Below, piece by piece: positions 7,936-19,000 of a DNA stretch of 64,000 nt. The first letter of the stretch is position 1. The number at the start of each line of letters is the position of its first letter. The translations under genes were made by a program, and so were the position numbers. The DNA is from Cereibacter_A azotoformans (GTDB lineage: Bacteria > Pseudomonadota > Alphaproteobacteria > Rhodobacterales > Rhodobacteraceae): NCBI RefSeq assembly GCF_003050905.1, contig NZ_QAOT01000007.1. One strand, given 5' to 3'. A model generated the notes under the pieces. The model saw only the letters and a list, made by a program, of their open reading frames with translations. It did not search any database and was not told the origin of the DNA.

Positions 7936-9368
7936 GTGAGGCTCCTGATGGCTGTCTGGGCGGCGCGGTAGCGCGCGTGTGCGTCGTCGAAGGCGGACGT
8001 GAGGCCGCGCTCGGGCGGGATGGTGCGGGCGATGGGCGGCAGGGTCGCGATCTCGGCCCCGGCCCCGGTCGCGGCCATCAGCGCAAGGCGCGCGGCCCCG
8101 AAGGCGCCGCCGAAGTCGCCCGCCGCAGGCAGCAGCACCGGCACGTCCAGCGCCGTCGCGATGGCCGACAGCCAGTAGTCCGAGCGCGAGCCGCCGCCGA
8201 CGGCCAGAAGGCTCTCCAGCCGGGTTCCCGTCGCGGCCAGCGCGTCGCGGCAGTCGCGGATGGCGAAGGTCACGCCTTCCAGAACGGCCCGCGTTCCGGC
8301 GGCGCGGTCGGTCGCATGTTCGAGCCCCGTGAAGGCGCCGCGGATCGCCGCGTCGTTCAGCGGCGTCCGCTCGCCCCCGAGATAGGGCAGGAACAACGCA
8401 CGCCCCGGCGCCTGAAGCGCGCCAAGGTCGCCGGTCAGCACCCGCGCCTCCTGCCCCACCAGCCGCGCATACCAGTTCAGCGCGTCGGTCGCGGCGAGGA
8501 TCACGCCCATCTGGTGCCACGCCTCGGGCAGGGCGTGGCAGAAGGTATGAACGGCCGTCTCCGGCGCCGGCTGGTAGCCGTCGGTGGCGGCAAACAGCAC
8601 CCCGGAGGTGCCAAGGCTGACGAAGGCCTCGCCTGCGCGGACCACGCCCACCCCCACGGCCGAGGCGGCGTTGTCGCCGCCTCCGCCCGCCACGACCACC
8701 CTTTGGGGCAAGCCCCAGCGGGCGGCCAGCGCCGGGCGCAACTCACCCGACACGGCCGAACCCTCGACCAGCCGCGGCATCGCCTCGCGCGTGAGGTCGG
8801 TCGCGGCCAGAAGTTCGTCCGACCAGTCGCGCGCACCGACATCCAGCCAGCTCGTCCCGGCGGCGTCCGACATCTCGGCGACATGCTCGCCCGTCAGCCA
8901 GAGCCGCAGGTAATCCTTGGGCAGCAGAACCCGCGCCACCCGCGCCCGGATCGCCGGCTCGTGCCGCGCGACCCAGGCCAGCTTGGGCGCGGTGAAGCCC
9001 GGAAAGACGATGTTGCCGGTGATGGCCCGAAACCGCGGATCAGCATCCAGTTCCGTCGCCTCGGCATGGCTGCGGGTGTCGTTCCACAGGATGCAGGGCC
9101 GCAGCACCTCGTCCGAGCCATCCAGCAACGTCGCGCCGTGCATCTGGCCCGAGAGCCCGATGCCCTTCACGCCCGCAAGCCCCTGCGCCGCAAGCTGGTC
9201 CATCACCGCCTCGGCCGCGGCGATCCAGTCGGCCGGCGACTGTTCGGACCACCCCTCGTGCGGACGGCTGACAGTGAGAGGCGCGCTCGCCTCGGCCAGC
9301 ACGCGCTGGCCCTCGTCGATCAGGATGCCCTTGAGCCCGGACGTCCCGAGATCGAGACCGATATACAT
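7932..9368 (-). CDS. xylB: Xylulokinase
   Basis: A 478-residue FGGY-family kinase phosphorylating D-xylulose to xylulose 5-phosphate, which enters the pentose phosphate pathway. The N-terminus MYIGLDLGTSGLKGIL is the phosphate-1 loop; GLSGQMHGATLLD follows near residue 75; FVSLGTSGVLFA and the LAVGGGSRSDYWL motif mark the C-terminal FGGY half. The start codon directly abuts the stop of the transporter ATPase gene (no intergenic base), and the stop overlaps xylA, so expression is tightly coupled to the importer. Confidence 0.95.
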   Translation of the reverse strand: MYIGLDLGTSGLKGILIDEGQRVLAEASAPLTVSRPHEGWSEQSPADWIAAAEAVMDQLAAQGLAGVKGIGLSGQMHGATLLDGSDEVLRPCILWNDTRSHAEATELDADPRFRAITGNIVFPGFTAPKLAWVARHEPAIRARVARVLLPKDYLRLWLTGEHVAEMSDAAGTSWLDVGARDWSDELLAATDLTREAMPRLVEGSAVSGELRPALAARWGLPQRVVVAGGGGDNAASAVGVGVVRAGEAFVSLGTSGVLFAATDGYQPAPETAVHTFCHALPEAWHQMGVILAATDALNWYARLVGQEARVLTGDLGALQAPGRALFLPYLGGERTPLNDAAIRGAFTGLEHATDRAAGTRAVLEGVTFAIRDCRDALAATGTRLESLLAVGGGSRSDYWLSAIATALDVPVLLPAAGDFGGAFGAARLALMAATGAGAEIATLPPIARTIPPERGLTSAFDDAHARYRAAQTAIRSLT

Positions 9369-10147
9369 TCAGTTTACTCCCGCCCGTTCGGGCTTCTTTC
9401 CAAGGATGATCATGCCGAGGATCTCGTCCTCGGTGACGTCGCCCACCTGCTCCGAGCCGACCAGCACTCCGTTCTTCATCACCGAGATGCGGTCGCAGAG
9501 GTCCATCACGTCGTGGATGTCGTGGCTGATCAGGAAGATGCCGAGACCCTGGCGCTTCAGCTCCTGGATCAGCTCGCCCACCATCCGCGTCTCCTGCGGA
9601 CCGAGGGCCGCGGTCGGCTCGTCCATGATGAGGATTCTCGCGTTGAAATAGACCGCGCGCGCGATGGCGACCGACTGGCGCTGCCCGCCCGACAGCGCCG
9701 CCACCGGCACCTTGAACTTGCGGAAGTTGGGGTTGAGCCGCCCCATGATCCGGCGCGTCTCGGCCTCCATGCGCGAATCGTCCACGAAGCCCAGCGGCGT
9801 GACCAGCTCGCGCCCGAGGAAGAGGTTCGAGGCCGCGTCGAGATTGTCCGCCAGCGCGAGCGTCTGGTAGATCGTCTCGATGTTGTAGCGGCGGGCGTCG
9901 CGGGGATTGTGGATCTCGGCCTTCTCGCCGTCGATGAGGATCTCGCCCGAGTCCATCCGGTAGGCGCCCGAAAGACACTTGATGAGGGTGGACTTGCCGG
10001 CGCCGTTGTGGCCGAGAAGCCCCACCACCTCGCCCGCATGCAGGTCGATCGAGACGTGATCCACCGCCCGGATGCCGCCGAAGCTGATCGAGATGTCCTT
10101 CATCGCCACCAACGGCGTGGCGCCGGCGGCCCGGTTCGGGTTGAGCG

Positions 10148-10151
<4 letters not shown>
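9369..10151 (-). CDS. Sugar ABC importer ATPase (XylG role, single domain)
   Basis: A 260-residue cytoplasmic ATPase energising sugar uptake. Walker A GHNGAGKST lies at about residues 47-55, the signature is ALSGGQRQS, Walker B is ILIMDEPTA, and the switch His is in LISHDIHDV. Enterobacterial XylG is a fusion of two ATPase domains (~500 residues); this protein has only one, as in FrcA-type carbohydrate importers, so it should act as a homodimer. It overlaps the permease gene by 4 nt and abuts xylB. The xylose specificity is inferred from the operon. Confidence 0.9.
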
Positions 10152-11446
<1,295 letters not shown>

Positions 11447-11486
11447 GGGGGCTCGTCCTGCTGGGCCGGCGTGGCGCCGGGGTCAG

Positions 11487-11511
11487 GGGCGCCCCGGCCG
11501 GCGGGGCGCCC
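11487..11511 (-). promoter_or_regulatory. Strong intercistronic stem-loop between xylF and xylH
   Basis: A perfect 9-bp GC stem (GGGCGCCCC paired with GGGGCGCCC) with a 7-nt loop sits 14 nt past the xylF stop and 40 nt before xylH. Such hairpins after binding-protein genes are known to stabilise the upstream message or partially terminate, giving excess binding protein over membrane subunits. That role here is inference. Confidence 0.5.
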
Positions 11512-11524
11512 GATCAGAGGCGGA

Positions 11525-12550
11525 TCAGTTGCAGGGCGCCGGCCCGTTCGACACGCCCTGACAGAGCGCGTCCAGGCCGATCCAGCCGGCATCCACCACG
11601 ACGGACAGGTTGTCTCTGGTGATCGCAATCGGCTCGAGGAACACCGCGTTCATCTCGGTGCCCTTCGGCGAGGTCCATTTCTGCGCGCCCTCGACCTCTT
11701 CCATCGCCGCTCCGCCAGCCATCGCGAGGGCGATTTCGGCCGCGGCCTTGCCGAGTTCGCGCGAGTCCTTCCAGACCGAGACGGTCTGCGTGCCCTGCGC
11801 GATGCGGTTCAGCGCGGCATGGTCGCCATCCTGCCCCGAGACCGGGATGCCCTGCATCCCCTGCGCCGTCAGCGCAGCGATGGCGCCGCCCGCGGTGCCG
11901 TCGTTCGAGGCCACGACCGCATCCACGGCATTGTCGTTCGCGGTCAGGATCTGCTCCATGTTCCGCTGTGCGTTGGCGGGCAGCCAGCTGTCGGTGTAGG
12001 CCTCGCCCACGATGGTGATGTCGCCGGCGTCGATGGCCTGCTGCAGGACCTCCTGCTGGCCGCCGCGCAGGAAATCGGCGTTGGGATCGGCGGCGTTGCC
12101 CTTGATCATGACGTAATTGCCCTTCGGCGCCTGCTCGAACACGGCCCGGGCCTGCATCCGGCCCACCTCGACGTTGTCGAAGGTCAGGTAGAAGGCGCGG
12201 TTGTCCTCGATCAGCCGGTCGTAGGCCACGACCGGGATGCCCTCGTCGGCGGCGGCCTGCACCGCGGGCCCGATGGCATCGGCGTCCTGCGCGAGGATGA
12301 TCAGGGCATCGACCCCCTGCGAGATCAGCGCCTCGACATCCGAGAGCTGCTTGGCCGAGGAGGACTGCGCATCGGCCGAGACATAGGTTGCACCGGCGGC
12401 GTCGAGGGCCTGCCGGATCGCGGCCTCATCGGTCTTCCACCGTTCTTCCTGAAAGTTCGACCAGCTTACTCCGACGGTCAGGTTCTGGGCCAGCGCGGCA
12501 GAAGAAAAGCCAGCCGTGGCGACCACGGCGGCCAATAGGGCAGTTCGCAT
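11525..12550 (-). CDS. xylF: D-xylose-binding periplasmic protein
   Basis: A 341-residue substrate-binding protein of the periplasmic binding protein 4/ribose type. The signal peptide spans about residues 1-21 (LLAAVVATAGFSSAALAQ), followed by LTVGVSWSNFQEERW, the VDALIILAQDADAIGP and VAYDRLI segments typical of XylF, and the AVVASNDGTAGGAI and PVSGQDGD blocks of the second lobe. A clear GGGAGGT ribosome-binding site lies about 7 nt before the ATG. It is the first gene of xylFHGBA and is separated from xylH by 78 nt with a hairpin. Confidence 0.95.
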   Translation of the reverse strand: MRTALLAAVVATAGFSSAALAQNLTVGVSWSNFQEERWKTDEAAIRQALDAAGATYVSADAQSSSAKQLSDVEALISQGVDALIILAQDADAIGPAVQAAADEGIPVVAYDRLIEDNRAFYLTFDNVEVGRMQARAVFEQAPKGNYVMIKGNAADPNADFLRGGQQEVLQQAIDAGDITIVGEAYTDSWLPANAQRNMEQILTANDNAVDAVVASNDGTAGGAIAALTAQGMQGIPVSGQDGDHAALNRIAQGTQTVSVWKDSRELGKAAAEIALAMAGGAAMEEVEGAQKWTSPKGTEMNAVFLEPIAITRDNLSVVVDAGWIGLDALCQGVSNGPAPCN

Positions 12551-12594
12551 TTTCTAGACCTCCCTTGGTGCGGCGGAATCGCCGCCACAGGACA

Positions 12595-12635
12595 GGATTG
12601 GCCGGAATAATTTCAGTTGTCAAAGTAAACTTGAC
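12595..12635 (-). promoter_or_regulatory. Candidate xylF promoter with XylR operator
   Basis: On the minus strand a TTGACA hexamer (complement of 12618-12623) is spaced 17 nt from CAATCC (complement of 12595-12600), a plausible -35/-10 pair pointing to xylF. Overlapping the -35 is a 17-bp imperfect palindrome at 12619-12635, GTCAA-n7-TTGAC, a good candidate operator for the ROK repressor encoded divergently. The -10 is weak, and no consensus operator for this regulator is known to me. Confidence 0.45.
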
Positions 12636-12743
12636 CCCCCAATCTGGATGTGCGCAGCTCAGATGCGCCCCAAGGCCGGACATCAACAAGTTGAAGGCAG
12701 TCGGCACAGGATCTGCAGCATCATTATTTTGGACGGGAAACAA

Positions 12744-14021
12744 ATGTCTCGGCAGATCCGCAAGCGCGCCGCGCCCGAGCCGACCACTGGCTGCGGGCCC
12801 CTGATTCCGCCGCTCGCCGAAACCTCGCGCTCGCTGCGCCAGCAGGTGTTCGAGCGGGTGCGGGCCGCGGGTCTGACCGCCCGGGTGCAGGTGGCGCGCG
12901 ATCTCGGCGTCAGCCCGGCCTCGGTCACGACCATCGTCTCGGAACTGATCGAGGCCGGGCTGGTCGAGGAGGTGGCCACCCGCCGCGGCGGAGAAAGCGG
13001 CCGGGGCCGGCCGGTCGTCGCGCTGGGGGTGCGGGGGGCGGCGCATCGCGTGGTCGGCCTCAAGATCTCGGATCGCGACCTGTCGGCCGTGGTGATGGAC
13101 TTCGCCGGCCGGCTGCTCGCCGAACATCACGAGGAACGCCGCCCCGTGGCCCTGGCGCCGGCCGCGCTTCTCGCGGTGCTCGAGACGCTGCTCGACCGGG
13201 TGACGGCCAAGGCGGGCCTTGCGCGGCAGGAGCTTGCGGCGGTGGGCATCGGTCTGCCCGGCTATGTGGACAGCACCGGCGGGCGGGTGCTCTGGTCCTC
13301 GATCCTGGCCGAGCGGGACGTGCCGCTGGGGCGGCTTGCGACCGAGCGGCTGGGCCTGCCGGTGCAGGTGGACAATGACGCGAACCTCTGCGCGATGGCC
13401 GAACTGTGGTTCGGGGCCGGGCGTCGGCTGTCGGATTTCGTGGTCGTCACCATCGAGCACGGGCTCGGGATGGGGATGGTCACCAACCACCGGATCTTCC
13501 GCGGCGCCCGCGGCATCGGGATGGAGCTTGGCCACACCAAGGTGCAGCTCGACGGCGCGCTCTGCCGCTGCGGGCAACGCGGCTGCCTCGAAGCCTATGT
13601 GGCCGACTATGCCCTCGCGCGCGAGGCGACGACCGCCCTCAACTGGACGCATCGCGAAAGCCAGTCGATGGCGATCCTGCTCGAGAGTCTGCACGACCAT
13701 GCCAAGGCGGGCAACCAGGCGGCGCGCTCGATCTTCCGACGAGCGGGGCGCTACCTCGCGGTCGGGCTGGCCAATATCGTGAATCTCGTCGATCCGCCGC
13801 TCATCATCCTCGCCGGTGCCCGGCTGCGCTTCGACTATCTCTACGCCGAAGACACGCTGGCCGAGATGAACGCCCTCGTGCTCGCGACCGGCCGCCCCCT
13901 GCCCGAGATCGAGATCCACGCCTGGGGCGAGATGCTCTGGGCACACGGAGCGGCCGCCCTCGCCCTGTCCGCGCTGGGAGAGCGGCTCGTTGCGCCTGTG
14001 CGCGACGTGGCCGCGCAATAG
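12744..14021 (+). CDS. xylR: ROK-family transcriptional repressor of xylose genes
   Basis: A 425-residue regulator. The N-terminal winged helix-turn-helix (about residues 25-85, RVQVARDLGVSPASVTTIVSE) is followed by a ROK sugar-kinase-like domain with GIGLPGYVD, the VDNDANLCAMAEL motif and the zinc motif CRCGQRGCLEAYV. I chose the ATG at 12744, preceded by GGACGGG, over an ATG 96 nt upstream. It is transcribed divergently from xylFHGBA with a 193-bp shared region carrying the candidate operator. By analogy with XylR/Mlc-type ROK proteins it should repress the operon and be released by sugar (inference). Confidence 0.88.
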   Translation: MSRQIRKRAAPEPTTGCGPLIPPLAETSRSLRQQVFERVRAAGLTARVQVARDLGVSPASVTTIVSELIEAGLVEEVATRRGGESGRGRPVVALGVRGAAHRVVGLKISDRDLSAVVMDFAGRLLAEHHEERRPVALAPAALLAVLETLLDRVTAKAGLARQELAAVGIGLPGYVDSTGGRVLWSSILAERDVPLGRLATERLGLPVQVDNDANLCAMAELWFGAGRRLSDFVVVTIEHGLGMGMVTNHRIFRGARGIGMELGHTKVQLDGALCRCGQRGCLEAYVADYALAREATTALNWTHRESQSMAILLESLHDHAKAGNQAARSIFRRAGRYLAVGLANIVNLVDPPLIILAGARLRFDYLYAEDTLAEMNALVLATGRPLPEIEIHAWGEMLWAHGAAALALSALGERLVAPVRDVAAQ

Positions 14022-14209
14022 TTGGACGTGGCCGTTCGGCCACATGAAGAATCGCATGGAAGGCGGTGAAACCCCGGAACTTCCGGCGGAAATGCGCCAT
14101 TGTGTCCTGACGACGCCCCGCTGTCCGGGGGCAGAACGGGGTCTGCCGGTTGTCGCAGCAGATTCTACCTGCAATAGTTTCGGCAGACATCTGTTTCGGG
14201 GGAGGTTGC

Positions 14210-16033
14210 GTGTCCGTCTCTTGCATCCGGTCGCTCGGCCTCCTTGCCGGGATTGTCGGCCTCGCCTTCACATCCGCGGCGCCTTCGGCCCAGACGCTGG
14301 ACCGGCTCGAATTCCGCGTCGCCGGCGGCAATGACGAGGTCGAGCGCACGATCAAGGGCGCCTCGGCCCTCATCGCGGCCCGCGATGTCGAGGGGGGCGA
14401 CGCGCAGGACCTGCTGAGCGCCGCCCGCGCCGAGTACGGACGCCTCGTGACGGCTCTCTATGGACTTGGCTATTACTCGCCGGTGGTCAACGTGCTCGTG
14501 GACGGACGCGAGGCCGCTCAGATCCCGCCGCTCGATGCGCCCGAGACCATCCGCACGATCATCGTCCAGGTCCAGGTGGGTCCACCCTTCCGCTTCGGGC
14601 TGGCCCGGGTCGCGCCGCTGGCGCCCGAGACCGAGCTGCCCGACGATTTCCGCACCGGCGAGCGGGCCCGAAGCACGCTGGTTCAGGATTCGGCGAGGGC
14701 CGCGGCCGATGGATGGCGGTCGGCCGGCTTCGCCAAGGTCGATGTCGGATCCGAAACGGTCGTGGCCGACCACGCCCGGCAGATCCTCGACGCCGATGTC
14801 CGCATGGCCCCCGGGCCGCGGCTCCGCTTCGGCGAGATGCGCATTGTCGGCGCCCAGCGGATGAGCGAGCGCCGCATCCACAAGATCGCGAACCTGCCCA
14901 CGGGCGAGGTCTATGACCCCGAGGAGTTGCAGGACAGCGCCGACCGCCTGCGCCGGACGGGCGTCTTCCGCTCGGTCTCACTCACCGAGGACGAGGCGGT
15001 GACGCCGCCCGATCTGCTCGGCATCACCGCGACCGTGGTCGAGGAACTGCCGAGGCGCTACAGCTTCGGCGTCGAGGTCTCGAGCCTCGAGGGCGCCACC
15101 GTGACCGGCCAGTGGATGCACCGGAACCTGCTCGGCGGGGGCGAGCGGCTGACGGTGACGGGCGAGGTGGACAACCTCGGCGCGGCGAACAGCGGCGTGG
15201 ACTACCGCCTCGGGGTGACGCTCGATCGGCCCGCGACGCCGACGGCCGACACGACCCTCGGCTTCGGCGTGCAGGTGGAGCGTCTGGACGAGGAGGATTT
15301 CCTCGCCGACACGATCACGCTGAACACCTCGCTCACGCGGCTGTTCAGCCGACAGCTCACGGGCAGCATCGGCGTCTCCTACGCCTATTCGGACGTCGAG
15401 GACGATTTCGGCCAATACGTCTATGAATATGTCTCGCTGCCGGGGACGCTGATCTGGAACAGGCGCGACAACGACCTTGACACGACCGAGGGCTTCTATC
15501 TGGCCGCCGGCGCCACGCCCTTCCAGGGCTTCGGCGAGACCGGATCGGGCGGGCAACTCACGCTCGACGGACGCGCCTTCTTCGGCTTCGGCGACGAGGA
15601 TCGGCCCTTCGTCCTTGCCGGCCGTCTTCAGGCGGGCGCCGTCTTCGGCCCCGAACTGATCGAGATCCCGCGCGAATATCTCTTCTACTCGGGCGGCGGC
15701 GGCACGGTCCGGGGCCAGCCCTATCAGTCGCTCGGCGTGCGGCCCGACGCGAGCGATCCCGATTACAAGATCGGCGGCACGCGCTTTGCCGCGCTGTCGG
15801 CCGAATTCAGGGCGCCGATCACCCGGAACATCGGCGTCGTGGCCTTTGCCGACGCAGGCTATGTGACGGCCGACAGCATCGACTCGGACCGGGATGAATG
15901 GCACGCGGGCGCGGGCCTCGGTGTGCGCTACGCCACCGGCTTCGGCCCCATCCGGGTGGATGTCGCAGGCCCGGTGGGCGGCGACACGGGCGACGGCGTG
16001 CAGATCTACATCGGCATAGGGCAGGCCTTCTGA
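14210..16033 (+). CDS. tamA: Autotransporter assembly outer-membrane protein TamA
   Basis: A 607-residue Omp85-family protein. The signal peptide (CIRSLGLLAGIVGLAFTSAAPSAQ) is followed by about three POTRA domains to residue ~270, including QRMSERRIHKIANLPTGEVY, and a C-terminal 16-strand barrel with the YSGGGGTVRGQPYQSLG motif that precedes the conserved VRG(F/Y) signature and ends in aromatic residues (IGQAF). I chose GTG at 14210, 4 nt after a strong GGGGGAGG; the ATG at 14150 has no ribosome-binding site. Its stop overlaps the tamB start (TGATG), the usual tamAB arrangement for outer-membrane protein and lipid transport. Confidence 0.93.
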   Translation: MSVSCIRSLGLLAGIVGLAFTSAAPSAQTLDRLEFRVAGGNDEVERTIKGASALIAARDVEGGDAQDLLSAARAEYGRLVTALYGLGYYSPVVNVLVDGREAAQIPPLDAPETIRTIIVQVQVGPPFRFGLARVAPLAPETELPDDFRTGERARSTLVQDSARAAADGWRSAGFAKVDVGSETVVADHARQILDADVRMAPGPRLRFGEMRIVGAQRMSERRIHKIANLPTGEVYDPEELQDSADRLRRTGVFRSVSLTEDEAVTPPDLLGITATVVEELPRRYSFGVEVSSLEGATVTGQWMHRNLLGGGERLTVTGEVDNLGAANSGVDYRLGVTLDRPATPTADTTLGFGVQVERLDEEDFLADTITLNTSLTRLFSRQLTGSIGVSYAYSDVEDDFGQYVYEYVSLPGTLIWNRRDNDLDTTEGFYLAAGATPFQGFGETGSGGQLTLDGRAFFGFGDEDRPFVLAGRLQAGAVFGPELIEIPREYLFYSGGGGTVRGQPYQSLGVRPDASDPDYKIGGTRFAALSAEFRAPITRNIGVVAFADAGYVTADSIDSDRDEWHAGAGLGVRYATGFGPIRVDVAGPVGGDTGDGVQIYIGIGQAF

Positions 16034-19000
16034 TGCGGATCCTCCTCGTCCTCCTCTGGCTTCTCCTGCCCGTTGCGGCCTTCGCCCAGTCGGCGGAAGA
16101 GGACCGCGGATTCCTTCAGGCGCTGATCGAGGACAATCTCTCGTCCGCCGGCCGCGAGGTGAGGATCGAGGGCTTTCGCGGCGCGCTCTCGTCGCGCGCG
16201 ACCGTCGAGCGGCTCACCATCGCCGACGATGAGGGCGTGTGGCTCACGCTGAACCGGGTGGTGCTCGACTGGAGCCGCTCGGCGCTGCTCACGGGGCGGC
16301 TGTCCGTGTCGGAGCTGTCGGCCGCCGAGATCCTGCTCGAGCGGCTGCCGGTGGCCGACGATGGCATCGACGTGCCCTCGCCCGAGGCGCGCGACTTCGC
16401 GCTGCCCGATCTGCCGGTTGCGGTCGAGATCGGGCGGATCGCGGCCAACCGGCTCGTTCTGGGTGCGCCCGTGCTGGGCACCGCCGTCGAGGCGACGCTG
16501 GAAGCGTCCGGTTCGCTCGCGGGCGGCTCGGGGCAGGCGCAGCTTCTGGCGCGGCGCACCGACGGGCCGCAGGGCGAGCTGCGGATGACCACGAGTTTCT
16601 CGAACACCAGCCGCCAGCTGGCGCTGGATCTGACCCTGGCCGAGGCGGCAAACGGCATTGCGGCAACCCTTCTGGACCTGCCGGGCAATCCTCCGCTTGA
16701 GATGACGGTGCAGGGAACAGGCCCGCTGTCCGATTACACGGCCGACATCCGACTCGTGACCAACGGCGAAGAGCGGCTTGCGGGGCGCGTGACGCTTCAG
16801 GGGGACGCGGCACAGGGGCGCCAGTTCGCGGCCGTGCTGGGTGGCAATGTCGCGCCGCTGTTCCTGCCCGACTATGCCGAGTTCTTCGGACCGGATGTGC
16901 AACTCGATGTGGCCGGAACGCGGGCCTCCGACGGGCGGCTGGACCTCAGCCGCCTCAACCTCGCGACGCAGGCGCTGCGGCTTGAGGGAAATCTCGTGCT
17001 CGCGGCGGATGGTCTGCCCGAGCGGATCGCACTCGCCGGACAGATCGCTTCGGCCGATGGGGCGCCCGTGCTGCTGCCCCTCTCGGGACCTGAAACGCGG
17101 GTGGATCGCGCGGACCTGAACGTGTCTTTCGATGCGGCGCAGGGCGAGGCATGGACCGCCCGGCTGCGGGTGGCCGGTCTGGACCGGACCGACTTCTCGG
17201 CCGCGAGCTTCGCGCTTGACGGTTCGGGCCGGATCGCCCGCGTCGAGGGCGGCACGGCGACGGTTTCGGGCAGCTTCGACTACGCCGCCGACCAGTTGCA
17301 GCCCGCCGATCCCGACTTCGCGGCGGCGCTCGGCCCGCGCATCGCCGGAGCGGCCGACTTCAGCTGGACCGAGGGCGCCGACGGCCTCAGGCTGCCGCGG
17401 GTGACGCTCGACGGCGACGACTTCGGCCTTCTGGCCGATCTGACGCTGGCGGGGCTGACGAGCGGCCTTGCCGTGTCGGGCGAGGCGGAACTCCGCTTCG
17501 AGGATCTCTCTCGCTTCTCGGGCCTTGCCGGGCGGCCGCTGGAAGGGCGGGGAACGGGCTCGGCCTCGGGAAGCTACGCCGCGCTGACCGGCGTCATCGA
17601 CGCCGAAGCCGCCGTCACGGGGACGGATCTGGCCATGGGTCAGGCGGAGCTGGACAACCTTCTGCGCGGCACGTCGCAAGTGCAGGTCTCGCTTCTGCGC
17701 GACATCGAGGGCACGCGCCTGCGCGAACTGCGCATCGAGGCGCAGAGCCTAACCGCCACGGCCTCGGGCACGCTGGCCACCGCCGGAAGCGACATCTCGG
17801 CAAATCTGGCCTTCGCGGATCTCGGCGTTCTGGGTCCGGCTTACGGCGGGCGGATGGAGGCTGAGGCGCGCTTCACCGGCACGCCTGAGGCCGGCGAGAT
17901 CGCGGCCACCGCGACGGGTCAGGATCTGCGCGTGGGCCAGCCTCAGGTGGACGCGCTCCTGCTGGGCACGTCTCGGATCAACGTGGCGGGGCGGCTCGAG
18001 GAGGGCACTCTCGTTCTCGACCGTGCATCGGTGAACGCCCGGACGCTGGATCTGTCGGCGGCGGGCCGACTGGCCACCGAAGGCAGCGATGTGACCGCCG
18101 AACTCGACTTCAGCGACCTTTCGGTGCTCGGGCCGGGCTATGGAGGCGCGTTGGCAGCCACGGCACGCTTCAGCGGCACGCCGGAGAATGCCACGATCAC
18201 GGCCGACGCTCGGGGGACGAACCTGCGCGTGGGCCAGCCGACGGCCGACACCCTTCTGCGCGGCCAAAGCACCCTGGCGGCGCAGGTGCGGCTGGTGGAT
18301 GGCGCGATCCGCGTGGACCGGGCCGACCTCCGCAACCCGCAACTCACCGTCGAGGCGCAAGGCTCGGCCGCCGGAGACGACCGGACGCTCACGCTCGACG
18401 CGCGGCTGTCGAACCTCGCGCTTCTGGTGCCGCAATTTCCCGGGCCGCTCACGGTGACGGGCACCGCCCGGAGCACGGGTGGCGGCTACCAGATCGACAT
18501 GCGCGCCCAGGGCCCCGGCCAGATCAACCTGCGGGCCCAGGGCACCGCCGCCGAGGACGGCTCGGCCCTCGATCTGGCCATCACCGGCAGCGCCGAAGCG
18601 GCGCTTGCCAATCCGTTCATCGAGCCCCGGAACGTGGCCGGTCCCATCCGCTTTGACCTTCGGGTGAATGGGCAGCCCGCGCTGTCCTCGGTTTCGGGCC
18701 GCGTGTCGCTCGCGGGGGGGCGCTTCGCCGATACCGATCTGGGGTTGATCATCGAAGGATTGCAGGCCACCGCCGACCTCTCGAACGGGAGGGCGACGGT
18801 CGATCTTCAGGGCAGCCCGGCGGCGGGGGGTCGGCTGGCCGTGTCGGGAGCGATCGGGCTGGAGGCGCCCTTCACCTCGGACCTCGCCATCAACATCTCG
18901 CGCGCGGTCCTGCGCGATCCCGAGCTGTACGAGACCACCGCCAGCGGCAGGGTCACGATCCGCGGGCCGCTCGCCGGAGGCGCCCAGATCGCCGGGCGCA

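Noticed and set aside
14026..14045. Hairpin GTGGCC-GTTC-GGCCAC after xylR as a terminator.
   Set aside because: Only 6 bp with no T-run; in DNA this GC-rich such stems occur often by chance.
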